From: Aphanothece sacrum FPU1
GTDB taxonomy: Bacteria > Cyanobacteriota > Cyanobacteriia > Cyanobacteriales > Microcystaceae
Assembly (NCBI RefSeq): GCF_003864295.1
Contig: NZ_BDQK01000014.1
Location: forward strand, 62,001 to 126,000
Reading direction: 5' to 3'
DNA length: 64,000 bases
Each line of letters opens with the position of its first letter. Within the stretch, counting starts at the first letter, position 1. Made by a program: the position numbers and the translations under genes. Below the pieces are notes generated by a model. That model did no database searches. It was not told the DNA's origin and saw nothing but the letters and a program-made list of their open reading frames with translations. This document shows positions 1-8,863 of the stretch, piece after piece.

Positions 1-899
1 CTCAATTAAAAAAAATTGATTTTATTATTTTTAGTGGCGATGTAGCTTGGTCAGGAACGTCAGAACAGTATAGTGGAGCGATCAATGATTTGTTTGATCC
101 GCTCTTACAAGTTACTGGATTACCTAAAGAGTGTCTATTTATTATTCCTGGTAATCATGACTTGGATGAAACTGAATTTAGATTTTTACCAGAAGGAATT
201 AAAAACCCTTTTCAGACTGAAAACGAGGTTCAACAATGGTTAAATTATGAAAAAGAACGTAATTATTTGTTGACCCCTTTTACCGCATATCAACACTTTG
301 TTACTACATATACTGGTCAAGAGAGTCCTGGATATGCTAGTATTCGTCAGTTAGAAATACGGGGACAAAAAGTTGCTTTGCTTGGTCTAAACTCAGCTTT
401 AATGTGTAGGCGAAATAAGCAAATATCATCTGATGGAGAGAAAGTTAATGATAATCGCTTTTTGATAGTAGGGGAACATCAAATTTACAATGCTTTAAAT
501 AAAATAATAGATGATGATCTAAAAATTGTTGTACTTCATCACCCATTAGACTGGTTAATTGAGTTCGACCAAACTCGTATTGAAAGTCGGCTTCTGAGCA
601 ATTTCCATTTTCTCCTTCATGGACATCGACATTATCCACAAATTAGAACTGGAAATAGTTCAGAAGGAGATTGTGTCATTATTAGCGGTGGAGCAAGCTA
701 TGATCGACGTATTCCAACAGATCCACGCTATAATAGCTCCTATAATTTTGTACATCTTAATTTTGAGAATGGAAAAGGAAATGTCTATTGGCGTCGCTGG
801 AGTGATAGGCGAAACGGAGGAGCATGGATTGAAGATACAGAGACATATAAAGATGGACAATATGAATTTCCCCTTCCTCAACAACTACTCCCAAAGTAA
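1..899 (+). CDS. Calcineurin-like metallophosphoesterase, 5' end outside the window
   Basis: Open from the window edge in the frame that ends with TAA at 897-899, so the start lies upstream. The metal-binding motifs of the calcineurin-like phosphoesterase family are visible in order: GDVAWSG (36-56), GNHD (151-162), an LHHP motif near 535 and HGHRH (about 619-633). The enzyme should hydrolyse phosphomono- or diesters at a dimetal centre; the substrate is unknown. No membrane segment is visible in this part. The stop codon directly follows a CCCAAAG heptamer, and the -1 frame runs on as the CHASE2 gene, so this may be the N-terminal half of a fusion protein made by ribosomal frameshifting. The first available in-window start (TTG at 90) is not real because the GD motif lies before it. 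Confidence 0.85.
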   Translation, partial: QLKKIDFIIFSGDVAWSGTSEQYSGAINDLFDPLLQVTGLPKECLFIIPGNHDLDETEFRFLPEGIKNPFQTENEVQQWLNYEKERNYLLTPFTAYQHFVTTYTGQESPGYASIRQLEIRGQKVALLGLNSALMCRRNKQISSDGEKVNDNRFLIVGEHQIYNALNKIIDDDLKIVVLHHPLDWLIEFDQTRIESRLLSNFHFLLHGHRHYPQIRTGNSSEGDCVIISGGASYDRRIPTDPRYNSSYNFVHLNFENGKGNVYWRRWSDRRNGGAWIEDTETYKDGQYEFPLPQQLLPK

Positions 900-940
900 C
901 AACCCCTCAGCCTCGATATAAAACAAATGGGACTGGGGGG
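890..940 (+). promoter_or_regulatory. Candidate -1 ribosomal frameshift signal
   Basis: Positions 890-896 read C CCA AAG in the phase of the phosphoesterase, a canonical X XXY YYZ slippery heptamer, followed at once by the TAA stop (897-899). After a 6-nt spacer, 903-910 (CCCCTCAG) can pair with 933-940 (CTGGGGGG), giving 8 base pairs including one G-U, with a 22-nt loop. The -1 frame is open from 866 to 2683. It has no ATG or GTG until deep inside the CHASE2 protein; the first TTG is at 1001. All parts of a programmed frameshift are therefore present. An ordinary frameshift mutation remains possible. Confidence 0.5.
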
Positions 941-1000
941 GAAACAACTGTTATTAACCCAGCGAATCTTGAAGAGTATAATCTACTTCTTCAAGATATC

Positions 1001-2683
1001 TTGAGTATTTATCCTTCAGAGCAACAAACTGAAATTAAAATTATTTTTAATGAATTAAACTTAACTCAAAAACAACTAGAATTAGTCAAAAAAATAATAA
1101 AAGCCTCTCGTAATCAAATATCTTCGCCACAAGATGTAAAAGAGATAAAGTTACCTATAGTAGTAGAGTTTTTAGCTCAGCTTGAATCTAAATCAAAGAG
1201 ATTAAGCAATAGGTTAAAAAATAATCCTGAAATTAAGTCTGAGCAAATAGTAACTCTTCAAAAAATTCCCAGCATTATAAAAGCTTCTTCGCAATATAAT
1301 CAGAAAGAAATAACATCATCATCTCTTATTCTCACATTTGCTTTACCTATTATTTCATTAAGTTTACATTTAAAATCAGAAGCAGAGTTAGAAACAGAAT
1401 ATAATATTAATTTTAAAGAGTTAGTAAGAAAACTTCAAAGATATAGCAATCCTGTAAAAAATTATTTAAAAGTTTTTTTTATAGCATTGTTACTTTTTTT
1501 TCCAATAATAATGGAAAGAATAACATCCCTAGAAGTGTTTTTAAAATGGGAATTAAAGGTATTTGATACGCTAACACAACGAAAACCTTTTGAAAAACCA
1601 GATTCTCATTTATTAATTGTTGAAGTAACAGATGATGATCTGCAACGATATGGGTATCCTATACCGGATAATACATTAAGTCAGTTAATCAATAGACTAC
1701 AAAGACATCAACCAGCTATCATAGGGATTAATATTTTGCGTCTCAACAAAGTAGAAAATGATGATAAGGTAATTTATGTTTGTAATCATCAAATTGAGAC
1801 AAATGATCCTAATAGTAGAGGCGATTCTGCTCCATCTGACGTTTCAAATGATCATATAGGTTTTAGCGATATCATTGAAGACTCAGATAATGTTATTCGT
1901 CGTCATCTTTTGTTTCAAAAACCATATGCCACATCTCCTTGTCAAACTCCATTTTCTTTTAGTTTTTTATTAGCAGCATATTATTTAGAAGATAAAGGAA
2001 TTGAGCCAAAGACAACAGTAGAAGGTTATACAAAGTTAGGTCAAACAGTTCTAAAAAAAATAACAAATCATACATGGGAACAATCAATAAACTGGAATAT
2101 TATTACAAAAAATTTCTTTCAATGGTTTAACATTAATCCAGGATTTTATCAAAAAGAGGATTTAGGAGGATATCAACTGTTGCTAAATTATCGTTTCACC
2201 AAAGATAAAAGTATTGCCACAAGGTTGCCATTCAATTCAGTCATGGAAAATAAGTTTTCATCTGATACAATTAAAGATAAAGTTATTATTGTTGGCTATA
2301 CTCAGAAAATTTATAGTCAGGATGTGTCTACACCATCTAGTAGCTTTTCATACAAACAAATACCAGTAGTAGAACTGCAAGCACAGATGGTTAGTCAGAT
2401 TATTAGCGCAGTTTTAGATAAGCGTCCTTTACTATCATTCTTCCCAAAATGGGTTGAATTTCTCTGTATTAATATTATTCTTATTATAGGAGGTTTAATA
2501 GCTTGGATTTTTCATAATAATTGGACTGGGTTACTATTAAGCAACAGCGCAGCAATTGTTATTTTAGTAATATTCTCTTGGATATTATTAATTTCTGGTT
2601 ACTGGATTCCATTAGTTCGCTCAATTTTAGCCTTTATGATTAGTAATATAGGGACAATATTATTTTTAAATAAGTTTAGATAA
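1001..2683 (+). CDS. CHASE2-domain membrane sensor protein
   Basis: CHASE2 is an extracytoplasmic sensory domain. Here it lies between an N-terminal membrane segment (around residues 155-175 counted from TTG 1001) and three C-terminal membrane segments (about residues 485-560). The text near residues 200-250 (PDSHLLIVEVTDDDLQRYG, then a region ending AIIGINILR) is typical of CHASE2. No kinase or cyclase output domain follows. Residues before the first membrane segment are helical and charged. The start is doubtful: TTG 1001 has no good ribosome-binding site, no ATG occurs before residue 168, and the frame is open back to 866. Translation by -1 frameshift from the phosphoesterase, joining at 896, explains this best. 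DUF928 and CHAT genes follow on the same strand, a frequent cyanobacterial neighbourhood for CHASE2. Confidence 0.75.
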   Translation: MSIYPSEQQTEIKIIFNELNLTQKQLELVKKIIKASRNQISSPQDVKEIKLPIVVEFLAQLESKSKRLSNRLKNNPEIKSEQIVTLQKIPSIIKASSQYNQKEITSSSLILTFALPIISLSLHLKSEAELETEYNINFKELVRKLQRYSNPVKNYLKVFFIALLLFFPIIMERITSLEVFLKWELKVFDTLTQRKPFEKPDSHLLIVEVTDDDLQRYGYPIPDNTLSQLINRLQRHQPAIIGINILRLNKVENDDKVIYVCNHQIETNDPNSRGDSAPSDVSNDHIGFSDIIEDSDNVIRRHLLFQKPYATSPCQTPFSFSFLLAAYYLEDKGIEPKTTVEGYTKLGQTVLKKITNHTWEQSINWNIITKNFFQWFNINPGFYQKEDLGGYQLLLNYRFTKDKSIATRLPFNSVMENKFSSDTIKDKVIIVGYTQKIYSQDVSTPSSSFSYKQIPVVELQAQMVSQIISAVLDKRPLLSFFPKWVEFLCINIILIIGGLIAWIFHNNWTGLLLSNSAAIVILVIFSWILLISGYWIPLVRSILAFMISNIGTILFLNKFR

Positions 2684-2722
2684 ACCTTAGGGGTTAACTT
2701 AAATGCTCAGATTTTTATTATA

Positions 2723-3535
2723 ATGTGGATACAATTCAAATTCATTAACTCATTTATCAATCTTTTCTTATTTCTTATCTGCACAAGTTGTAGTATAAAT
2801 ACTAACTCTTTTTCTATGGAAAATAAATCAAAACCCAATCCCACTGTAGAAGAAAACGACTCTAACCGCAATCCGAAAAAAGCAGCATTCAATTACAATC
2901 CTCCAGTAGATGATGCACCACAAAAGGGTAGAAAAGCTACAGCAGGAAGGGATGATTGTCCCACTGTAGACAAATCTCTAATCGCTTTAGTTCCTGAATG
3001 GCATTTAGCACTAACAGCAGAAGAAACTCCGATTTTTTGGTTTTATATTCCTTATCCTTTTACTATTCCTCAATCAGCAGCAATAGTTCTATGGGATGAA
3101 CAACAAAATAAGGTTGATGAAGCAACTGTTTCGATTACTAATACCCCTGGAATTATTAGCGTTCGTTTACCAAAAACAGTTTTGGAAATTGATAAAAGGT
3201 ATAGGGTAGACTTTTCTGTAAATTGTCTTGATAGAAATAGTAACACTTCTAGTAGTCAACCAATTGTCAAGAGTTGGCTAAAAAGAGTAGCTTTAGATAA
3301 TAACTTGATTAATGAGTTAAAATCAGCAACAACCCCAAGAGAAAGATATATTCTTTACGCTGCTAATAGTATTTGGTACGAAGCATTAACCGAATTAGCT
3401 CAACTTCGCTATAATCAAAGTGATGCTCAACAAATCGTAGAAGATTGGGAGGAGTTATTGAGTCAGCCGGAAATTAATCTACCTGAATTAATATCAGAGC
3501 CTATTATTAACTGCTGCAGGTTAAAGGAAAATTGA
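2723..3535 (+). CDS. DUF928 family exported protein
   Basis: A 270-residue protein. It has an N-terminal hydrophobic segment ending in ICTSCS, which could be a signal peptide with an imperfect lipobox, so it is probably envelope-located. A low-complexity Asn/Pro/Lys linker follows (about residues 30-70). The body then has the DUF928 look: a GRD(D)C motif, LIALVPEWHLALTAEETPIF, FYIPYPF, then a beta-rich region and a helical C-terminus with an RERYILYAANSIWYEAL-like stretch. DUF928 has no known biochemical activity but often sits with CHASE2, CHAT and hemagglutinin/secretion genes in cyanobacteria. It starts 39 nt after the CHASE2 stop, so co-transcription is likely. Confidence 0.8.
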   Translation: MWIQFKFINSFINLFLFLICTSCSINTNSFSMENKSKPNPTVEENDSNRNPKKAAFNYNPPVDDAPQKGRKATAGRDDCPTVDKSLIALVPEWHLALTAEETPIFWFYIPYPFTIPQSAAIVLWDEQQNKVDEATVSITNTPGIISVRLPKTVLEIDKRYRVDFSVNCLDRNSNTSSSQPIVKSWLKRVALDNNLINELKSATTPRERYILYAANSIWYEALTELAQLRYNQSDAQQIVEDWEELLSQPEINLPELISEPIINCCRLKEN

Positions 3536-3662
3536 TTTTGATAAACAGTAAGTCAATCCGACTCATTAGACTTCTTGCAGAAGTCAGCCAACGCCGCATC
3601 TGGCAACAGGCAACGCCAAAGAAGAATAGATGCTTTCAGCATCGGGATTTATTACTTTTTGA

Positions 3663-3716
3663 CTTTTGCAAGACCCAAACTGGGCTGCATTTACTATTAT
3701 TGGAGAAGCTTATTAA
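3663..3716 (+). pseudogene. Remnant of a CHAT-domain gene (C-terminal tail)
   Basis: Frame 3663-3716 encodes LLQDPNWAAFTIIGEAY and a stop, which closely matches the last residues of the intact CHAT protein ending at 8322 (NWAAFTLIGEAK). The DNA is also alike: ctgggctgcatttac occurs at both places. No CHAT sequence is visible upstream of this tail. It therefore looks like the end of a former CHAT gene between DUF928 and the present CHAT gene, left by deletion or by recombination between tandem copies. The overlapping 64-codon frame 3532-3726 is not a credible gene. Confidence 0.7.
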
Positions 3717-3732
3717 TTTAGACTAGATAATT

Positions 3733-6700
3733 ATGCGACTTTTAAAACTATGCTTGATTACTCTTTTAACGTTCTTGATTGTCGTAGGAGTTCCTTGCTT
3801 AATTGATGGAACGTCTCTTTCTATATTACCAATTTTATCTCAAACAACAACAGAACGAACGATGGAAGCGGATAGGTTATTAAACGAAGGAATTAAAAAG
3901 TTAGCCAATATGGAGGCTAATCAAGCTGATTCAATTTTAACTCTGTTTCAAAAAGCTCTAACAATTTATCAAGAAGAAAAAGACAAAAATGGAGAAGGAC
4001 AAGCTTTTAAGAATCTTGGGATTTTTTACTATCAATTACAAGATTACTCTCAAGCTCTCAACTATACGCAACAAGCTCTAAAAATTGCTCAAGAAATCAA
4101 AGATTTTGATTTAGAAACAAGAGCATTGACTAATGAAGGACTAATTTATTATAGTCAAAAAACTTATCCTTTAGCCATTCGTTCATATGAGGAGGGCTTA
4201 TCTATTCTGCAAAAAATCAATAGTCCAGAACTAGAATCAAAACTTAACCATAATTTAGCCAATGCTTACAAAGATTCAAAAAACTTTTCTCAGGCGATAA
4301 CTCACTATGAAAAAGCCTTAGTACTAGCCCGTAAAATTAATAGTCTTCCTGCACAATATCTGATTTTAGATAGTTTGTCAGAAGTTCATAAAAATTTAGG
4401 TAACAATAGTCAAGCGAATGAATATTCTCAGCAAGCTTTTGAAATACTTAGGCAAATAGAAACTAATAAAATGAATAATCTACCAAAACAAGAAATAAAA
4501 GGGATTATAGTTCCTTCTAGATATAAGATTTTTCTTGAGGGAAAAATAGATGATAAACCGTTTGATGTTATTTCTGGAACTCTAGAAATTCAACCAGCTT
4601 CAGAGGGAGATCCTAATCCATTTTTGGTAGCACTTTATATGGACAAAGTTAAGCCTGAAGAACTCAAAATTGGGAGTTTATTTTGGCAATCTTATTCTCC
4701 AGGTCATCCCCAAGAAAAAGAACATTTTAGTCGCATTTCTATTAGTAATAATCAAGTGAGTATGGAAATTAATCCCAGTGAAGGATTCCGAAGTGATGTC
4801 ACATGGTTTATCCAAGGGTTACTCGGAGAAAATCTTCAACAATTACAACAAGAATTAGATCAAATACAGGAACAAATTAATCAAGTTCTTGAAGAACAGG
4901 GTCAACCCAGAACAGAAACAGGTTCCTATAAAATCCCTAATAAACCTACTTTTGCCGGAGTTGTCCCTAAAAGTGGATTACTAACTTTTTCAATTCAAAA
5001 TAATCAAATTTTAGGAACGATTGATGCTTCAGGAATTTCAAGTGATGGTAAACAAAGTCGTTATCAAGCTAAATTTACGGGGCAATTAATAGAAGAACAA
5101 TCAAAGAATAATGATGTTCAGACTTCTTTGAAAAAAGATGATTTGAATGGCAAGCCAATGATTGAGGCAAGTAACAAAAAAAATCCTTTGTGTTCTTTCT
5201 TTGATAAATTTCTAGCAAAAACAACTAAAGTAAGTGCTAAAGATGATTTTATAAAAAAAAAGAGTAATGCTCTTTTTTCCCTTTCAGGTATCAAAGAACC
5301 TCAATTTAAAAGTCTTCAGGGAGCTTGGTGGGGAACAGAAAATTTATCAGAAATATTTTTGGAAGCAAACTGGGTATTTTTAGATGATAATACCTTTATT
5401 TTTATTCCTCCTGTAAATGCTAACGTAAGAAAGGATTTATTTCCCTTATTGGGTAATTATTCTAATGTTAATAATACTTTGAAAATTAGAGGAGAACAAT
5501 CTTCTTCTGGTACAGCGACTTCTCTCGATGGTACAATTAAATTACAAGGAAAACAGGCTTTCTTGGATGTTATTTATGTTGTTACAAGCATGGACTCCCA
5601 AAGAATTGTAAGGGTTTCTCAAACACTCTTAAAAAACAATAAAAATATTACTTATAAGTTACCTAAAACAGAAATAGAAGGAATAAAAATACCTTCTAGT
5701 TTTAAAATTTCTCTTCAAGGAGAAACCAACGGTAAATCCTTTGGACAACTTTCTGGTATTCTTAAAATAAAACCCAATGATTTAAGCAACAATTCTCATC
5801 CTTTTATCGTAACATTAAAAACAGATGCTAGAAAAAAAAATGGCAGTATTTCTTGGATAACTCAAGGAGCTTTATCATTTGCAAACAGTCAAATAACAAT
5901 AGATAATCATCAAGTTACTTTACAGCTAAAACCGAGTTCAACAATATTTTCTGATCTCAATTGGTGGACATTACCGTCTAGTCAATCTAATGAATTAAAT
6001 AATTCTCTTTTAATCTTTACAGGGACTGAAGGAGAGTTAACTTTTACAATAAATAATAATAAAATTTCAGGAACAATTAAAGGAACAGGTAATAGTTCAG
6101 GTTTTTACTCTAGCAATTATCAAGCAACATTTACAGGAGAAACAGAAACCCTTCCCCCTAGTTTTCAAGGGGTTTGGCAAGAAAAATCTCCTAAAGATTT
6201 TCAAAAAATTACTTTAAAACAAGAAGCAGAAAAAGTTTCTGGAACTTATACTGGTAATGGAGGTGGAAAAATAGAAGGATTTGTTACAGGAAACCGATTA
6301 GATTTTACTTGGAAAGGGTTAGATAAAAGACAAGGAAATGGTTTTTTACGAGCCGTTTCTAGCGGTAGAACGTTAACAGGGATTTGGGAAAATGTAAACA
6401 GTTCAACTCAGAAAAAAAGTTTTCTCGCCGAACGAACCAAAGACTCTTATCGAAATCTTGAGATTGCCAAAGAACTTGCTCAAGATAAATGGTATCTCAA
6501 AGATTGGGGAGCCGATTTAGTTCTTGAAGGTAGATGCGAACAAGCATTGTCTCCCTTAGAAACAGCATTGAAATTATACGAAAAAGAAAGACAAAATCTG
6601 CAAAACGATATTACGACAACTTATAGTTATCTTTTAGATGAAACAAATATTATTAGAAATCTGACTTATTGTTATTTTCAACTACAGGATTATCAGAGTT

Positions 6701-8322
6701 TAATTGCCAGTTTGGACAATTCATTAGAAGTCCGAAAGACAATGATTCAAACACAATATTTATCTCTTCCTATTGGTCAACAAGCTATTGATATTCGGCA
6801 AGCCCTTGCAACCCCTGTAGAAAATTGGAGAAAACGATTAACCGAAGATGCGGATAAGATTATTGCTTTGGATAAAGCACAACCATTTCTTCAAAAACTA
6901 ACTACATATTTAGTCGAATTAGATGCCCAAGAAGAAGCTTTATTAGCCTCAGAACTATCTAGAGCAAGAGCCTTTGCTGATCTTTTAGAAAAACAAGTTT
7001 CTTCCTCTACGTTAAAAAGAGTGATTAGTGCTAATCCACCAACTATTAAACAAATCAAGAAAATTGCGAAGGAACAAAACGCAACCCTTGTAGAATATTG
7101 GGTAACAAAAGGCGATTTAAACACTTCAAATGAGAAACAGAATCAAAAACCAAAAGTTTATATTTGGGTTATTCAGCCAGAGGGAAAAATTAATTTTCGC
7201 TCCGTTGATTTAACTTTTTCCAATCAATCTCTCAATCAAATTGTGGCAGAAACTCGCAAATTCATGGGGTTAGGAGAAGCAACTCGTGGAAATGCTATTG
7301 AGTCAACTTTTAAGTTAGGTGATTTAGTTAGACTTAAAACAGATCCTCTTGAGTATGTACGCGAGGTCGTTAGGGTGAGTCCCGATGGTAATTCTATTAC
7401 TGTCAGATTTGCCAATGCTCCCAATGCACCTATTAGAGATGTTTTAGCAAGAGAGTTAGAAAAAGTTGCTTCTGGGACAAACAAAAGATTACAACAATTA
7501 TATAAACTTTTGATTGACCCGATCTCTCAATTTTTACCAACTAATCCAGAAGCTCATGTAATTTTTATTCCCCATCAAGAACTCTTTCTGTTGCCATTTC
7601 CTGCCCTTCAAGATAAGCAAGAAAAATACTTAATTGATAACCATACGATTCTTACTTCTCCAGCCATTCAAGTTTTAGACTCAACCCATCATAGACGACA
7701 GCAAATTACAGGAAAAGCACAAGAATCTGTTATTATTGGAAATCCTAGTCCAATGCCTGGAAACTTTGCTCCGATTCAAGGGTCTGAAGAAGAAGCCAAA
7801 ACAGTTGCTCAACAGTTAAAGGTTAAACCCTTAATTGGCACAGAAGCAACGGAAAAAAATGTTAGAGAAAAACTGTCTCAGGCAAGGTTAATTCATTTTG
7901 CGACTCACGGCACGTTCGATAATGAAAACCCCTTGCAAGGTTTGATTGCACTAGCTCCTTCAGGCAATGAATATAACGGAATGTTTACGGCTGAAAAAAT
8001 TCTTAATTTGGGCTATTTACTTAATGCTGAGTTAGTGGTTTTGAGTGCTTGTGATACAGGTCGAGGTAAAATTTCTGGAGATGGAGTCATTGGCTTATCT
8101 CGCAGTTGGATGATAGCTGGGGTTCCTAGTATTATAGTATCTTTATGGCAAGTACCTGATGAAAAAGCAACTCCCCTATTAATGGAAAAATTTTATCAAG
8201 AACATACTCAAAAAAATTCAAATAAAGCTCAAGCTCTGCGAAAAGCAATGCTAGAAACTAAAACTCAACATCCTGAACCGAAAAACTGGGCTGCATTTAC
8301 GCTTATTGGTGAAGCAAAGTAA
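3733..8322 (+). CDS. TPR-CHAT protein (caspase-like peptidase fold)
   Basis: A 1529-residue protein with an N-terminal hydrophobic segment (residues about 5-30, signal or anchor) and tetratricopeptide repeats (about 44-240). Two copies of a beta-rich module follow, starting near residues 257 and 649 (IPSxxKIxLxG...SGxLxIxP pattern). A second helical TPR-like region lies near 935-1050. The C-terminal CHAT domain (about 1180-1529) has the catalytic dyad in FATHG (His1392) and LSACDTG (Cys1440). CHAT domains are caspase-like cysteine peptidases, some of which act as effectors in bacterial conflict systems. An intact dyad suggests an active enzyme. Start ATG 3733 is the only sensible one. The repeated modules may bind ligand or peptide; this is inference. 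Confidence 0.88.
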   Translation: MRLLKLCLITLLTFLIVVGVPCLIDGTSLSILPILSQTTTERTMEADRLLNEGIKKLANMEANQADSILTLFQKALTIYQEEKDKNGEGQAFKNLGIFYYQLQDYSQALNYTQQALKIAQEIKDFDLETRALTNEGLIYYSQKTYPLAIRSYEEGLSILQKINSPELESKLNHNLANAYKDSKNFSQAITHYEKALVLARKINSLPAQYLILDSLSEVHKNLGNNSQANEYSQQAFEILRQIETNKMNNLPKQEIKGIIVPSRYKIFLEGKIDDKPFDVISGTLEIQPASEGDPNPFLVALYMDKVKPEELKIGSLFWQSYSPGHPQEKEHFSRISISNNQVSMEINPSEGFRSDVTWFIQGLLGENLQQLQQELDQIQEQINQVLEEQGQPRTETGSYKIPNKPTFAGVVPKSGLLTFSIQNNQILGTIDASGISSDGKQSRYQAKFTGQLIEEQSKNNDVQTSLKKDDLNGKPMIEASNKKNPLCSFFDKFLAKTTKVSAKDDFIKKKSNALFSLSGIKEPQFKSLQGAWWGTENLSEIFLEANWVFLDDNTFIFIPPVNANVRKDLFPLLGNYSNVNNTLKIRGEQSSSGTATSLDGTIKLQGKQAFLDVIYVVTSMDSQRIVRVSQTLLKNNKNITYKLPKTEIEGIKIPSSFKISLQGETNGKSFGQLSGILKIKPNDLSNNSHPFIVTLKTDARKKNGSISWITQGALSFANSQITIDNHQVTLQLKPSSTIFSDLNWWTLPSSQSNELNNSLLIFTGTEGELTFTINNNKISGTIKGTGNSSGFYSSNYQATFTGETETLPPSFQGVWQEKSPKDFQKITLKQEAEKVSGTYTGNGGGKIEGFVTGNRLDFTWKGLDKRQGNGFLRAVSSGRTLTGIWENVNSSTQKKSFLAERTKDSYRNLEIAKELAQDKWYLKDWGADLVLEGRCEQALSPLETALKLYEKERQNLQNDITTTYSYLLDETNIIRNLTYCYFQLQDYQSLIASLDNSLEVRKTMIQTQYLSLPIGQQAIDIRQALATPVENWRKRLTEDADKIIALDKAQPFLQKLTTYLVELDAQEEALLASELSRARAFADLLEKQVSSSTLKRVISANPPTIKQIKKIAKEQNATLVEYWVTKGDLNTSNEKQNQKPKVYIWVIQPEGKINFRSVDLTFSNQSLNQIVAETRKFMGLGEATRGNAIESTFKLGDLVRLKTDPLEYVREVVRVSPDGNSITVRFANAPNAPIRDVLARELEKVASGTNKRLQQLYKLLIDPISQFLPTNPEAHVIFIPHQELFLLPFPALQDKQEKYLIDNHTILTSPAIQVLDSTHHRRQQITGKAQESVIIGNPSPMPGNFAPIQGSEEEAKTVAQQLKVKPLIGTEATEKNVREKLSQARLIHFATHGTFDNENPLQGLIALAPSGNEYNGMFTAEKILNLGYLLNAELVVLSACDTGRGKISGDGVIGLSRSWMIAGVPSIIVSLWQVPDEKATPLLMEKFYQEHTQKNSNKAQALRKAMLETKTQHPEPKNWAAFTLIGEAK

Positions 8323-8567
8323 GATTGAGATCCTGCACCAAGCGTCGAACTCAGGTTACTAAGTTTTATTCTAGAGTAATTCTAGCTCCTAACTCTCAAA
8401 CCTAATCAGAAAAGCCTTTCTGATTAATAACCATGTAACATATTTGTATCTTTAATATTATTTTTTTACCCAAAAACCGTAACATTCAATACAAAACACC
8501 AGCAAAAATGTTCATCATGAACAAAAAAGACTGAGAAAGATTCTTAATAAGGAACGAGAGAATGGGG

Positions 8568-8597
8568 TTGACAGAAGCATACTACTTATTGTATATT
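8568..8597 (+). promoter_or_regulatory. Near-consensus sigma-70 promoter with no gene downstream
   Basis: TTGACA (8568-8573), 18-nt spacer, TATATT (8592-8597). It lies in the 541-nt gap between the CHAT gene and the opposing glycosyltransferase gene. A transcript starting near 8604 would contain only an 11-codon frame (ATG about 8617 to TAA about 8652) and then run antisense into the 3' end of the glycosyltransferase gene. A small RNA or antisense RNA is the likeliest product. I saw no other gene in 8323-8863. Confidence 0.45.
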
Positions 8598-8648
8598 TTT
8601 TCGTAATAGTAAAGGTATGATGGGTAAACTGTGTCCGCCTATATATCC

Positions 8649-8668
8649 TTAATTTGGCACCAAATTAA
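8649..8668. promoter_or_regulatory. Perfect dyad, 9-bp arms around CA
   Basis: TTAATTTGG (8649-8657), CA, then CCAAATTAA (8660-8668). The 2-nt centre is too small for an RNA hairpin loop, so an operator-like protein site is more likely. It lies about 45 nt downstream of the start expected for the promoter at 8568. The binding protein is unknown. Confidence 0.35.
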
Positions 8669-8863
8669 AGTGATTATTAGAGTTCTTCTTTAGAATTTAA
8701 GACCTTGCATTGGTTTTTAAAAACTTATTGTTTATTTTTAAAAATGGTTTATTGCTTTGCTGAATCAAGTTGTATGGGAATAAAGAGAAACGGTAGGATG
8801 TAGCAAAAGAGTTATCTCTTACCACACCCCATAGGTTTGTTCTGATTTAGGTGGCAAGCTAAT

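Noticed and set aside
633..641. TTATCCACA, a perfect DnaA box
   Set aside because: Single copy inside the phosphoesterase gene, about 50 kb from dnaA; no cluster, so not an origin.
3532..3726. 64-codon frame after DUF928
   Set aside because: Its frame clashes with the CHAT remnant, has no family features and no ribosome-binding site.
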